From Clostridium manihotivorum (GTDB lineage Bacteria; Bacillota; Clostridia; Clostridiales; Clostridiaceae): 64,000 bases of DNA. Positions 29,461 to 38,080 of the stretch are shown piece after piece. A program made the translations under genes and the position numbers. The notes below the pieces were generated by a model. It saw only the letters and a program-made list of their open reading frames with translations. It made no database searches and was not told the DNA's origin. Position 1 is the stretch's first letter; every line of letters starts with the position of its first letter. The DNA lies in NCBI RefSeq assembly GCF_004015185.1, contig NZ_CP025746.1:1753776-1817775 (forward strand), in the 5' to 3' direction.

Positions 29461-29561
29461 GGAGGCATACAGCAGTTTTAAAACACCTACTAAAACCCAC
29501 TAAAATATATTGGAATATTGTTAGTTTTATGTTGTCATAATATGTGTAAAGAGGTGATAGC

Positions 29562-29864
29562 ATGAAGTATTATACAATTGGTCAATTCTCAAAATTAGTG
29601 GGAAAAAGTATTCAAACTTTAAGATTGTGGGATAAAGATAGGTTGCTGAGATTTGGGTTTGAAATAATAGAAAATCTATGTAATAAGTATGGGACTGATA
29701 TCGAAATCATAGATAACACTGAAAAAACAGAAGAACAGGAATTAGTTGAGGATTTAATTCAAATTGTTACAGTTTTTAGTTGTAGGTTGCAAGGCAAAAG
29801 AGCCAATAAAGCAAAGGAAATGATTAAGGAGCTGTTAGAGAATGATACTGGCGAAGAAAGTTAG
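29562..29864 (+). pseudogene. tnpA: tnpA serine transposase remnant (internal deletion)
   Basis: 100 codons against 207 in the intact copy. The MerR-type helix-turn-helix start (MKYYTIGQFSKLVGKS) is joined in frame to the last 75 residues. The lost 107 residues include the catalytic serine segment (IGYCRVSSNKQ), so it cannot act as a recombinase. The junction shares ATAA with both ends of the missing segment, which suggests a microhomology deletion. The product would be a DNA-binding head fused to part of the resolvase domain. Confidence 0.9.
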
Positions 29865-30987
29865 AATTATTCCGAATATAGAGCAAGAACAAAAATTATG
29901 GCAGTCTGTTGGTACTGCAAGATATATTTATAATTGGACACTTGCAAGACAAGAAGAAAATCACAAAAATGGTGGCAAGTTTATAAAAGATGGAGATTTA
30001 AGAAAATAATTAACTATTTTAAAGAAATCAGAACTTAACTGGCTTAATGAAGTATCTAATAATGTAGCAAAACAGGCTGTAAAAGATGGTTGTAATGCTT
30101 ATAAAAATTTCTTTAAAGGGTTAGTTGATAAACCAAGATTTAAGAGCAGAAGAAAAAGCAAACCTTCATTCTATAATGATACAGATAAACTAAAGGTTAA
30201 AGAAAATTTAGTATTAATTGAAAAAGTAGGTTGGATTAAAACAGTAGAGCAAATACCTACAGGTATTAAATATATTAATCCAAGAATAAGTTTTGACGGC
30301 AAGTTCTGGTATATATCTATAGGCATAGAAAAAGAAGAAACTATATCAGAAAATACAGATATATCAATAGGTGTGGATTTAGGATTAAAAGATTTAGCAA
30401 TAGTTTCAAATATAGATAAGCCATTTAAAAATATTAACAAAGCTAAAGAAGTGAAAAGACTAAAAAAGAAGTTAAAAAGAAAGCAGAAACAAGTTTCAAG
30501 AAAATATGAAGATGTAAAAATTCGAATAGGAAAGGAAGGTGAAAACCGTTATAAATTTACTAAAACTAATAATATTAAAAAACTGGAAAGAGAATTAAAA
30601 CTTATTCAAAGAAGGCTTTCAAATATACGTTTAAATCATATTCATCAAACAACAACTGCAATAGTGAAAACCAAGCCAAGCAGAATAGTTGTTGAAGATT
30701 TAAATGTAAAGGGGATGCTTAAAAATAAACACTTATCAAAGGCTATACAAGAACAATGTTTCCATAGGTTTATTTGTATCTTAGAATATAAAAGTAAATT
30801 TAATGGCATTGAATTTGTAAAAGCAGATAGGTTTTATCCTTCAAGAAAAACTTGTTCTTGTTGTGGCGCAATAAAGAAAGATTTAAAACTTAAAGACAGA
30901 GTTTTTGTTTGTCCATCATGTAATGCTCGGATGGATAGGGACAAAAATGCTTCAATAAATCTTTCAAGGTATAAAAAATCAGCATAA
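29842..30987 (+). pseudogene. tnpB: tnpB RNA-guided nuclease gene with nonsense mutation
   Basis: Reading from ATG 29842 as in the intact copy, codon 56 is TAA (30007-30009) where the intact gene has GAA. The rest of the frame is open to 30987 and still encodes the RuvC residues and zinc finger. Only a 55-residue peptide would be made from the normal start. An internal GTG at 30373 gives a 204-codon tail that begins inside the RuvC core and has no clear ribosome binding site. Nearly identical to the intact tnpB at 34754, so the mutation is recent. Confidence 0.88.
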
Positions 30988-31146
30988 TATCACTAACAAG
31001 ATAGTGCTGATATGTACTGTGCGTTACGCAGGATTTTAAGCCTTTGGAGCAACATATCAAACTGGAGTAGTCTTATGACAAAACAGGTTGCGTTGAATAA
31101 GGAATAAATCTCTAAATATTAGATTTTAGTAGATTTTATGTAACGG
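30988..31146 (+). ncRNA. candidate omega/reRNA scaffold at IS607 right end, copy 1
   Basis: About 160 non-coding bases between the tnpB stop and the element's right end, nearly identical to 35900-36058. In TnpB systems this region yields the guide scaffold and the guide is the flanking host DNA. Here the guide would begin AGATAAGCATGG, at the start of the ABC ATPase gene. Assigned by position and conservation only. Confidence 0.45.
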
Positions 31147-31154
31147 AGATAAGC

Positions 31155-32159
31155 ATGGAAATAATTAAGGTTAAAAATCTATGCAAAAACTTTAAAGTAA
31201 AGACAAAGGAGCCAGGGCTAAAAGGGAGTGTTAAATCTATTATTTCACCTAGTTATAGGGAAATTGAGGCAGTAAACAATGTATCATTTCAAGTTGAAAA
31301 AGGAGAAATATTAGCATTTATAGGACCAAACGGAGCTGGAAAGTCCACTACAATAAAGATGCTTACAGGTATACTTCATCCTAGTAATGGTCATGTTGAA
31401 GTAGCTGGATTTAATCCATCAAAAGAGAGAAAGCGGCTAAGCTATAGGATTGGTACAGTATTTGGCCAGAAGTCTCAGCTTTGGTTTCATCTACCACCAC
31501 TTGACAGTTTTAATCTGTTAGGAAACATATATGAAATTGACAAAAATAAGCTTAAAAAGAGAATTGAATTTTTAAAAGAGATTTTTGAAATTCAGGAATT
31601 GATGGATATACCTGTAAGAAAGCTTTCCCTTGGGCAAAGAATAAGGTGTGAGATCGCAGCCTCTATACTTCATGAGCCAGAAATAATATTTTTAGATGAA
31701 CCAACTATAGGTTTAGATGTTGTAGTAAAGCAAAAAATAAGAGATTTAATTCTTAAGCTAAACAAAGAAGAGAAAACTACTATATTTCTTACCTCCCATG
31801 ACTCTGGTGATATAGAACAATTGTGCAAGAGAGCAATAATTATAAATCATGGAGAACTAGTGCTTAATGAAAGTATCAAAGACCTTAAGCATAATTATTT
31901 GAATAAGAAGGTTATAAGTATAAAGTATGATGAACCAGTTAAACTTATGGATAATAATTTTAAAGTTATAAAAAATAAAGAAGGCTCAGTAAAAGTAGAG
32001 GTTGATACATCAAAAAATGATATAGAAGTGATTCTGACTAATCTTATAAGTAAAGGAAAAGTAAAAGACATAACCATATCAGATCCTCCATTGGAAGATG
32101 TAATATCCCATATATATAAGGAAAACAAGGAGGTGGGTAGGAATGCGGTTAATTCATAA
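31155..32159 (+). CDS. ABC-2 type transporter ATP-binding protein
   Basis: 334-residue ATPase of the drug/antibiotic exporter (DRA/NatA-like) group. Walker A GPNGAGKSTT at about 56-65, signature LSLGQ, Walker B IIFLDEPTIGLD, then a switch His (LTSHDSGDIEQ), and a C-terminal DUF4162-like domain at about 245-320. The ribosome binding site GGAGA is supplied across the IS607 right-end junction. The stop overlaps the next gene by 17 bases. With the two permeases it forms one exporter. The ykkC-type riboswitch upstream, now 1.9 kb away because of the insertion, probably governed this operon originally. Confidence 0.92.
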   Translation: MEIIKVKNLCKNFKVKTKEPGLKGSVKSIISPSYREIEAVNNVSFQVEKGEILAFIGPNGAGKSTTIKMLTGILHPSNGHVEVAGFNPSKERKRLSYRIGTVFGQKSQLWFHLPPLDSFNLLGNIYEIDKNKLKKRIEFLKEIFEIQELMDIPVRKLSLGQRIRCEIAASILHEPEIIFLDEPTIGLDVVVKQKIRDLILKLNKEEKTTIFLTSHDSGDIEQLCKRAIIINHGELVLNESIKDLKHNYLNKKVISIKYDEPVKLMDNNFKVIKNKEGSVKVEVDTSKNDIEVILTNLISKGKVKDITISDPPLEDVISHIYKENKEVGRNAVNS

Positions 32160-32940
32160 GTATTTTCAGATATCAAAGATAAATATGGCCAATAACTTGG
32201 TCTACTTTTGGAACTTCTTAAGTAAAAATCTATTTTTCGTATTTATAATGTTTATATATTTGATGTTATGGAGAAATATATATGGCAGTAAAGGAAGCAC
32301 TGTAGCAGGTTTTACCTTAAATCAAATGATATGGTATTTAGTATTTACAGAGCTTGTGACTTTGACCAGAACTGATATACATCTTCAAATAAATGATGAT
32401 GTTAAGTCAGGTAATATAGCATATCTTCTTAACAAGCCTTACAATTATGTGGCGTACTGTTTTTCTTATTTCATTGGTGAATTAGGAATAAAGTTATTAA
32501 CCAATGGAGTAATAGGAATTTTAATCGGATTAATCTTTGTGGGACCTTTGCAAAGCTTCAACCTAGCCTTCTTACCATTTATTTTCTTATCACTTATCCT
32601 AGGATGTATAATAAATTTTTTCATTTATACAAGCATTGCTTTATTATCCTTTTGGTTTGAAGACAATAATGCCTTCTTTTGGATATATTCAAAGCTTATT
32701 TTTACCTTAGGTGGTATGCTTATGCCTATAGAATTTTTCCCAAATTGGCTTAAGACAATATCTCACTTTCTTCCTTTTCCGTATGTAACCTACGTACCTG
32801 CTAAACTTGCAGTTAGCTTTTCCTTCTATGATTTTTTTAGAGGATTTTCAGTGCAGCTAGTATACCTGGTGGTATTTGTGTTACTTTCCGCAACTATGTA
32901 TGGAAAGGGGGCAAAGAGTCTAAATGTTAATGGAGGTTAA
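32143..32940 (+). CDS. ABC-2 type permease (DUF990-like), first subunit
   Basis: 265-residue membrane protein with six hydrophobic segments (about 20-40, 55-75, 105-130, 140-165, 175-195, 230-255). It has the topology of ABC-2 permeases of the daunorubicin-exporter type (DUF990 group). GGGTAGGA precedes the ATG. It overlaps the ATPase gene by 17 bases and the next permease by 17 bases, so the three are translationally coupled. Substrate unknown. Confidence 0.88.
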   Translation: MRLIHKYFQISKINMANNLVYFWNFLSKNLFFVFIMFIYLMLWRNIYGSKGSTVAGFTLNQMIWYLVFTELVTLTRTDIHLQINDDVKSGNIAYLLNKPYNYVAYCFSYFIGELGIKLLTNGVIGILIGLIFVGPLQSFNLAFLPFIFLSLILGCIINFFIYTSIALLSFWFEDNNAFFWIYSKLIFTLGGMLMPIEFFPNWLKTISHFLPFPYVTYVPAKLAVSFSFYDFFRGFSVQLVYLVVFVLLSATMYGKGAKSLNVNGG

Positions 32941-33721
32941 AAAATCTATAAAGTTAATCATGTTTTATTTTAGATTTAATCTATCATCGGTAATGGAATA
33001 TAGGGTAAGCTTTTTAGTTCAAACCTTTGGTATGATATTAAATAACTCAGCTTTTATATTTTTTTGGTGGATACTTTTTGACAATGTAAGGTCTATAGGA
33101 GGCTATGGCTTTAAAGATGTGATGATGTTGTGGTCTATAATGTCAACAGGCTTTGGAATAAGCTTTGTAGCCTTTGGTAACCTGAGCAATATAACAAGGA
33201 TGATATTAAATGGAGAGTTAGATACTTACTTGCTTCAGCCTAAAGACCCACTTTCAAATATAATTTGCTCCAAGACTGTAGTGTCTGCTTGGGGAGATAC
33301 AATGTATGGGCTAATACTTTTTATAGTACTTAATGGAGTTCATATAAAGAGTTTGTTTTTGTTCATCACATTCTCTATAACTGCAGCACTAATTTTTGCA
33401 TCAGTGATTGTAACCTGTCATAGTATAAGCTTCTATGCAGGAAATGTTGACAGCTTGGTAGGGCTTATTACTGAGTTTATGATAAGTTTTTCTATATATC
33501 CAGAAGGGATATTTAGTGGTGTTATAAAATATGTTTTATATACTGCAATACCAACGGTATTTATGGTATATATGCCTGTAGAGATAATATCAAAGTTTTC
33601 AATGGGAAAGACAATTGCAGTAATTTTAGTGACAGTATTATGGATAATTATCGCTTACATTACGTTTTATAGAGGTTTAAAAAAATATGAATCCGGTAAT
33701 TTAATAATAAACAAGCTTTAA
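32924..33721 (+). CDS. ABC-2 type permease, second subunit
   Basis: 265-residue membrane protein, distant homologue of the preceding permease, with six hydrophobic segments. The start at 32924 (a second ATG lies 6 bases on) has AAGGGGG upstream. Third and last gene of the exporter operon. A terminator follows at 33748. The two permeases presumably form a heterodimer energised by the ATPase at 31155. Confidence 0.88.
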   Translation: MLMEVKKSIKLIMFYFRFNLSSVMEYRVSFLVQTFGMILNNSAFIFFWWILFDNVRSIGGYGFKDVMMLWSIMSTGFGISFVAFGNLSNITRMILNGELDTYLLQPKDPLSNIICSKTVVSAWGDTMYGLILFIVLNGVHIKSLFLFITFSITAALIFASVIVTCHSISFYAGNVDSLVGLITEFMISFSIYPEGIFSGVIKYVLYTAIPTVFMVYMPVEIISKFSMGKTIAVILVTVLWIIIAYITFYRGLKKYESGNLIINKL

Positions 33722-33747
33722 TAAAAAATAGCTGAATAAAAAGAGTG

Positions 33748-33793
33748 CCATACATATAGAGGATAAGTTCCTTGTATGTATGGTTATTTTATT
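33748..33793 (+). terminator. terminator of the ABC-2 operon
   Basis: CCATACATA pairs with TATGTATGG and is followed by TTATTTTATTATTT. Confidence 0.8.
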
Positions 33794-33860
33794 ATTTAGA
33801 AATATTTTGGGAAAAGAGGACTTTTACAAAGTATAATTAAAAGAGCGTATCGCTTTTATA

Positions 33861-33937
33861 TAAAGGCATCCTTTACGAAAACCTAATAGCATCTCCTTCA
33901 TGATTACTTAATTTGAACAATGTTATTAAACATAGCC
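33861..33937 (+). repeat. chimeric repeat: family A 5' arm joined to family B 3' arm
   Basis: TAAAGGCATCCTTTACGAAAACC resembles the left arm of family A copy 2. It is followed directly by ATAGCATCTCCTTCATGATT, CTTAATTTGAACAATGTTATT and CATAGCC, the right arm of family B. Between here and the IS607 left end at 34052 I see only AT-rich sequence. Confidence 0.55.
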
Positions 33938-34152
33938 AAAAATAAAAAATATTATTAAATCATGAGAGATTTTAGCAATTTAGGTTGTATATATTTATGA
34001 AATTAACGTTAATTGATGACAAATAAAAATTAGATTGAAGCATTGTTTTAGGGAGGCATACAGCAGTTTTAAAACACCTACTAAAACCCACTAAAATATA
34101 TTGGAATATTGTTAGTTTTATGTTGTCATAATATGTGTAAAGAGGTGATAGC

Positions 34153-34776
34153 ATGAAGTATTATACAATTGGTCAATTCTCAAAATTAGTGGGAAAAAGT
34201 ATTCAAACTTTAAGATTGTGGGATAATGAAGGAAAGTTAAAACCACATCATATAACAGAAGGTAGACACCGTTATTATTCTGAACAACAAATTAATCAAG
34301 TTTTGCAAGTGCCACTTGTTAAGAGAACTAAAAAAGTAATTGGATATTGTAGAGTATCAAGTAATAAACAAAAAGATGATTTAGCAAGACAAGTTGAAAA
34401 TGTTAAAACATACATGATTGCTAAAGGGTACTCATTTGATGTTATTACTGATATAGGAAGTGGAGTAAATTACAATAAAAAAGGATTAAATCAATTGGTG
34501 GATATGATAACCAATTCAGAAGTTGAAAAGATAATAATTCTATATAAAGATAGGTTGCTGAGATTTGGGTTTGAAATAATAGAAAATCTATGTAATAAGT
34601 ATGGGACTGATATCGAAATCATAGATAACACTGAAAAAACAGAAGAACAGGAATTAGTTGAGGATTTAATTCAAATTGTTACAGTTTTTAGTTGTAGGTT
34701 GCAAGGCAAAAGAGCCAATAAAGCAAAGGAAATGATTAAGGAGCTGTTAGAGAATGATACTGGCGAAGAAAGTTAG
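34153..34776 (+). CDS. tnpA: IS607-family serine transposase TnpA
   Basis: 207 residues. An N-terminal MerR-like helix-turn-helix (about 1-50, with the GRHRYYSEQQ wing) recognises the element ends. The resolvase catalytic domain starts at about 62 with IGYCRVSSNKQKDDL, including Arg67 and the Ser69/Ser70 pair, and continues through YKDRLLRFGFEII to a C-terminal helical tail. Serine recombinases of this group move DNA as a circular intermediate and insert at GG. GAGGTGATAGC precedes the ATG. The stop overlaps tnpB by 23 bases. Confidence 0.95.
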   Translation: MKYYTIGQFSKLVGKSIQTLRLWDNEGKLKPHHITEGRHRYYSEQQINQVLQVPLVKRTKKVIGYCRVSSNKQKDDLARQVENVKTYMIAKGYSFDVITDIGSGVNYNKKGLNQLVDMITNSEVEKIIILYKDRLLRFGFEIIENLCNKYGTDIEIIDNTEKTEEQELVEDLIQIVTVFSCRLQGKRANKAKEMIKELLENDTGEES

Positions 34777-35899
34777 AATTATTCCGAATATAGAGCAAGA
34801 ACAAAAATTATGGCAGTCTGTTGGTACTTCAAGATATATTTATAATTGGACACTTGCAATACAAGAAGAAAATCACAAAAATGGTGGCAAGTTTATAAAA
34901 GATGGAGATTTAAGAAAAGAATTAACTATTTTAAAGAAATCAGAACTTAACTGGCTTAATGAAGTATCTAATAATGTAGCAAAACAGGCTGTAAAAGATG
35001 GTTGTAATGCTTATAAAAATTTCTTTAAAGGGTTAGCTGATAAACCAAGATTTAAGAGCAGAAGAAAAAGCAAACCTTCATTCTATAATGATACAGATAA
35101 ACTAAAGGTTAAAGAAAATTTAGTATTAATTGAAAAAGTAGGTTGGATTAAAACAGTAGAGCAAATACCTACAGATATTAAATATATTAATCCAAGAATA
35201 AGTTTTGACGGTAAGTTTTGGTATATATCTATAGGCATAGAAAAAGAAGAAACCATATCAGAAAATACAGATATATCAATAGGTGTGGATTTGGGATTAA
35301 AAGATTTAGCAATAGTTTCAAATATAGATAAGCCATTTAAAAATATTAACAAAGCTAAAGAAGTGAAAAGACTAAAAAAGAAGTTAAAAAGAAAGCAGAA
35401 ACAAGTTTCAAGAAAATATGAAGATGGAAAAATTCCAATAGGAAAGGAAGGTGAAAACCGTTATAAATTTACTAAAACTAATAATATTAAAAAACTCGAA
35501 AGAGAATTAAAACTTATTCAAAGAAGGCTTTCAAATATACGTTTAAATCATATTCATCAAACAACAACTGCAATAGTGAAAACCAAGCCAAGCAGAATAG
35601 TTGTTGAAGATTTAAATGTAAAGGGGATGCTTAAAAATAAACACTTATCAAAGGCTATACAAGAACAATGTTTCCATAAGTTTATTAGTATCTTAGAATA
35701 TAAGAGTAAATTTAATGGCATTGAATTTGTAAAAGCAGATAGGTTTTATCCTTCAAGCAAAACTTGTTCTTGTTGTGGAGCAATAAAGAAAGATTTAAAA
35801 CTTAAGGACAGAGTTTTTGTTTGTCCATCATGTAATACTCGGATGGATAGGGACAAAAACGCGTCAATAAATCTTTCAAGGTATAAAAAATCAGCATAA
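34754..35899 (+). CDS. tnpB: TnpB RNA-guided nuclease (IS607-associated)
   Basis: 381 residues. The N-terminal helical and WED-like region covers about 1-170, and the RuvC domain has Asp179 (SIGVDLGLKD), Glu285 (VVEDLNVKG) and Asp367 (DRDKNASINL), all three catalytic acids in place. A zinc finger is formed by Cys338/Cys341 and Cys357/Cys360. TnpB cuts DNA at sites specified by an omega RNA from the element's right end and promotes persistence of the transposon. It starts inside tnpA with AGAGAATGATACTG spacing as in related elements. By motif it is active, unlike the copy at 29842. Confidence 0.95.
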   Translation: MILAKKVRIIPNIEQEQKLWQSVGTSRYIYNWTLAIQEENHKNGGKFIKDGDLRKELTILKKSELNWLNEVSNNVAKQAVKDGCNAYKNFFKGLADKPRFKSRRKSKPSFYNDTDKLKVKENLVLIEKVGWIKTVEQIPTDIKYINPRISFDGKFWYISIGIEKEETISENTDISIGVDLGLKDLAIVSNIDKPFKNINKAKEVKRLKKKLKRKQKQVSRKYEDGKIPIGKEGENRYKFTKTNNIKKLERELKLIQRRLSNIRLNHIHQTTTAIVKTKPSRIVVEDLNVKGMLKNKHLSKAIQEQCFHKFISILEYKSKFNGIEFVKADRFYPSSKTCSCCGAIKKDLKLKDRVFVCPSCNTRMDRDKNASINLSRYKKSA

Positions 35900-36058
35900 T
35901 ATCACTAACAAGATAGTGCTGATATGTACTGTGCGTTACGCAGGATTTTAAGCCTTTGGAGCAACATATCAAACTGGAGTAGTCTTATGACAAAACAGGT
36001 TGCGTTGAATAAGGAATAAATCTCTAAATATTAGATTTTAGTAGATTTTATGTAACGG
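35900..36058 (+). ncRNA. candidate omega/reRNA scaffold at IS607 right end, copy 2
   Basis: Non-coding right end of the intact element, nearly identical to 30988-31146. The host-derived guide would begin ACTGAGCTTGAAG at the start of the sigma factor gene. Assigned from the known organisation of TnpB elements. Confidence 0.5.
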
Positions 36059-36065
36059 ACTGAGC

Positions 36066-36629
36066 TTGAAGATTAGTGATGACAATTTTTTATTAGAACT
36101 AAGAAATAAAAATCCTAAGGCACTGAAATATATTATGGAAAAGTATATGAGACTTTTATATAGAGCTAGTTTAAATATACTAGGTAGCTATGGCACAAAG
36201 GAAGATATAGAGGAGTGTGTGCAAGATTCCTTCATCTATTGCTGGGACAATATAGGTAGTTTTAGTGAAGGCAAAGGAAGTTTCAAGAACTGGCTTGTGA
36301 TAATATGCAGAAGCAAAAGCTTAAATAAAAGAAAAAATTTATCTAGAAATTCTAAATTGATCGATATAGATGAAGTGGACATACAATCAATTACCCAGCT
36401 GGAAGTAGATTATATAAGCAAAGAAAACAGGCAAAAGCTAATAACTGCCATTAAGGATTTAAACGAAGTAGATAGAGAAATATTTATAAGAAAGTACTTT
36501 TTCTATGAAAGCAGTGATTCTATATGTGAAACTTTAAAACTTACAAGAACTGCTTTTGATAATAGAGTTTATAGAGGAAAGAAGAAAATCAAGGAAATGC
36601 TTAAAGGCTATTACATGGAGGTGCTTTAG
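36066..36629 (+). CDS. ECF-type RNA polymerase sigma factor
   Basis: 187 residues starting at TTG 36066. Region 2 at about 20-85 (KEDIEECVQDSFIYCWDNI) binds the -10 element and core polymerase. Region 4 at about 125-180 (NEVDREIFIRKYFFYESS, then a helix-turn-helix) binds the -35. The stop is followed after 2 bases by the DUF4179 protein, a likely membrane anti-sigma partner. The IS607 insertion lies directly upstream in the ribosome binding site, leaving only GGA 7 bases before the TTG, so translation is probably weak and transcription must come from or through the element. Confidence 0.9.
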   Translation: MKISDDNFLLELRNKNPKALKYIMEKYMRLLYRASLNILGSYGTKEDIEECVQDSFIYCWDNIGSFSEGKGSFKNWLVIICRSKSLNKRKNLSRNSKLIDIDEVDIQSITQLEVDYISKENRQKLITAIKDLNEVDREIFIRKYFFYESSDSICETLKLTRTAFDNRVYRGKKKIKEMLKGYYMEVL

Positions 36630-36631
36630 TA

Positions 36632-37999
36632 ATGAGTAATAAAGAAATTGATTTATTAGATGGTTTTACTGAAGAAGAATTAGGTGAAATTTTGAAAGAC
36701 ACTGATATTGAATTCAAAGATGATATAGATGAAGTGACAAAGCAAAGGATTATGAATAATACATTTTCTAAAATAGAGGCTAACAATGGAAGGGGGAGGC
36801 TTAAAAGCTTAAAGAGAAGAAATATTATAGCTGCTTCTTTGGCGTTAATTGTGGTATTTTCTGTATCACCCTTTGGCAACAAAGTATTTGGAATGGTCAA
36901 AGAGACTCTAGTCCTTATTCCTGGAATTGGTGCACAAAAAAGCACTGGAGGAGATGAAAGCATAAAGTATGTTTTGCCTCAACCTATAGGTTGGAAGAAT
37001 GGAAAAGAATCAATCTTTATCAAAGGAATTACCCTTACAAAATCTCAATTAGAAGTAACTTTTACTGGAACCTCAGAAAAACTTTTTACTCCAGAATACT
37101 TCGCCAAAACTGAAAGAGAAAAGATAAGTGAAGATCAGAGTAATTTGATTTATATCAAAGATAAAAGTGGAAAAGTATACAAATCTAAGAACTACAGTAT
37201 GGGAGATGATGGTGGCGATAATAATTTTCATGGAAAATTTACTTTAGAGGGAAGTGAGGAAAGTCTAAAAGAGTTTGATTTGTATACAAATAACAATCTT
37301 ATTTCTCATGTTGCTTTGAAAAAAGCTGAAGAAGTGCCTTTCGAAGATATTCCAAATAAATCAATAAATCAAGGAATTACAATAGGTGCCTCCAAAGTTA
37401 AAGCTGATGGTAATGTTATTTTGACTCTTATAAGTCCAAACTTTGGAGATGATGTTAAAGAAAAGAGAATTGGCGGCTTTGGCTATGATGAAAAACTTAG
37501 AGAAAGAACTAATACCTTGGTTGATGCAGAGGGCAAGAAAGTTGATATAAAGTATGGCAATTCATATGAAGCATTAAATGATATAACTTTTAAGAATACA
37601 GGAAAGTTCCCATATACATTAACAATACCTAATGTAGGTTTAGATTATGAAATAAATCAAAAAGTTCAAGTGGATGTACCTAGCAAAGAAGAAAGTATAA
37701 ACAAGGATATTAACCTTGGAAAGTTTAAGGGAAAGTTAATTAAAGCAACAAAATATAAAAAGGAAAATAAAGAAACTTTAGCGGTATATTTAAAAGTTTA
37801 TGGTGGAAATGAGGTTGAAAGTCCAACATACGCATCCGTTAAGGATAATCTATTTAAAGCTTCTAGCATGCACACTCAGACTGATGGAATACAGGTGTTC
37901 GAGTTTGAGATAGATGCTAATACAAAAAATGTAGACTTAACTTTTGATAGAGTAGGGGCTACGCTCAAGGGCCCATGGGTTATAAAAGTAGATAAATAA
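36632..37999 (+). CDS. DUF4179 membrane protein, probable anti-sigma factor
   Basis: 455 residues. A cytoplasmic N-terminal part of about 65 residues, one membrane helix (about 67-86, within NIIAASLALIVVFSVSP), then a large extracytoplasmic region (DUF4179 followed by beta-rich DUF5643-like sequence). Proteins of this layout are encoded next to ECF sigma factors and hold them inactive until an envelope signal arrives. The 2-base spacing to the sigma gene supports that reading. A terminator follows. The signal is unknown. Confidence 0.85.
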   Translation: MSNKEIDLLDGFTEEELGEILKDTDIEFKDDIDEVTKQRIMNNTFSKIEANNGRGRLKSLKRRNIIAASLALIVVFSVSPFGNKVFGMVKETLVLIPGIGAQKSTGGDESIKYVLPQPIGWKNGKESIFIKGITLTKSQLEVTFTGTSEKLFTPEYFAKTEREKISEDQSNLIYIKDKSGKVYKSKNYSMGDDGGDNNFHGKFTLEGSEESLKEFDLYTNNNLISHVALKKAEEVPFEDIPNKSINQGITIGASKVKADGNVILTLISPNFGDDVKEKRIGGFGYDEKLRERTNTLVDAEGKKVDIKYGNSYEALNDITFKNTGKFPYTLTIPNVGLDYEINQKVQVDVPSKEESINKDINLGKFKGKLIKATKYKKENKETLAVYLKVYGGNEVESPTYASVKDNLFKASSMHTQTDGIQVFEFEIDANTKNVDLTFDRVGATLKGPWVIKVDK

Positions 38000-38022
38000 T
38001 CTATAAAATACCTATATGTGAT

Positions 38023-38070
38023 AGACCAATTTATAGTATTAAAATATATTATAAATTGGTCTGTTTTTAT
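38023..38070 (+). terminator. terminator of the sigma/anti-sigma operon
   Basis: AGACCAATTTATA pairs with TATAAATTGGTCT and is followed by GTTTTTATATTT. Confidence 0.85.
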
Positions 38071-38080
38071 ATTTAGATTT

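Larger units (their letters stand above)
29461..31146 (+). mobile_element. IS607-type element, decayed copy
   Basis: About 1.69 kb, bounded by GGAGGCATAC on the left and TAACGG on the right, as defined by comparison with the intact copy at 34052-36058. There are no terminal inverted repeats or target duplication, as expected for IS607, which recombines at GG dinucleotides. tnpA has a 321-base internal deletion and tnpB a stop codon. Removing the element rejoins AATAATTA-GG-AGATAAGC, recreating a ribosome binding site 8 bases from the ABC gene start. Confidence 0.88.
34052..36058 (+). mobile_element. IS607-type element, intact copy
   Basis: About 2.0 kb with an intact serine transposase gene and an intact tnpB, the same ends as the decayed copy (GGAGGCATAC ... 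TAACGG) and no inverted repeats. Excision between the GG dinucleotides would rejoin TTTTAG-GG-ACTGAGC, 7 bases upstream of the TTG start of the sigma factor gene, so this copy also sits in a ribosome binding site. Confidence 0.92.

Noticed and set aside
29138..29563. 141-codon minus-strand frame (and the related one at 33972-34154)
   Set aside because: It covers the riboswitch leader, repeat C and the IS607 left end in reverse; no coding signature or ribosome binding site.
30373..30987. 204-codon frame starting inside tnpB of the decayed IS607 copy
   Set aside because: It starts with GTG within the RuvC core, has no ribosome binding site and is explained as the tail of a tnpB broken by a stop at codon 56.
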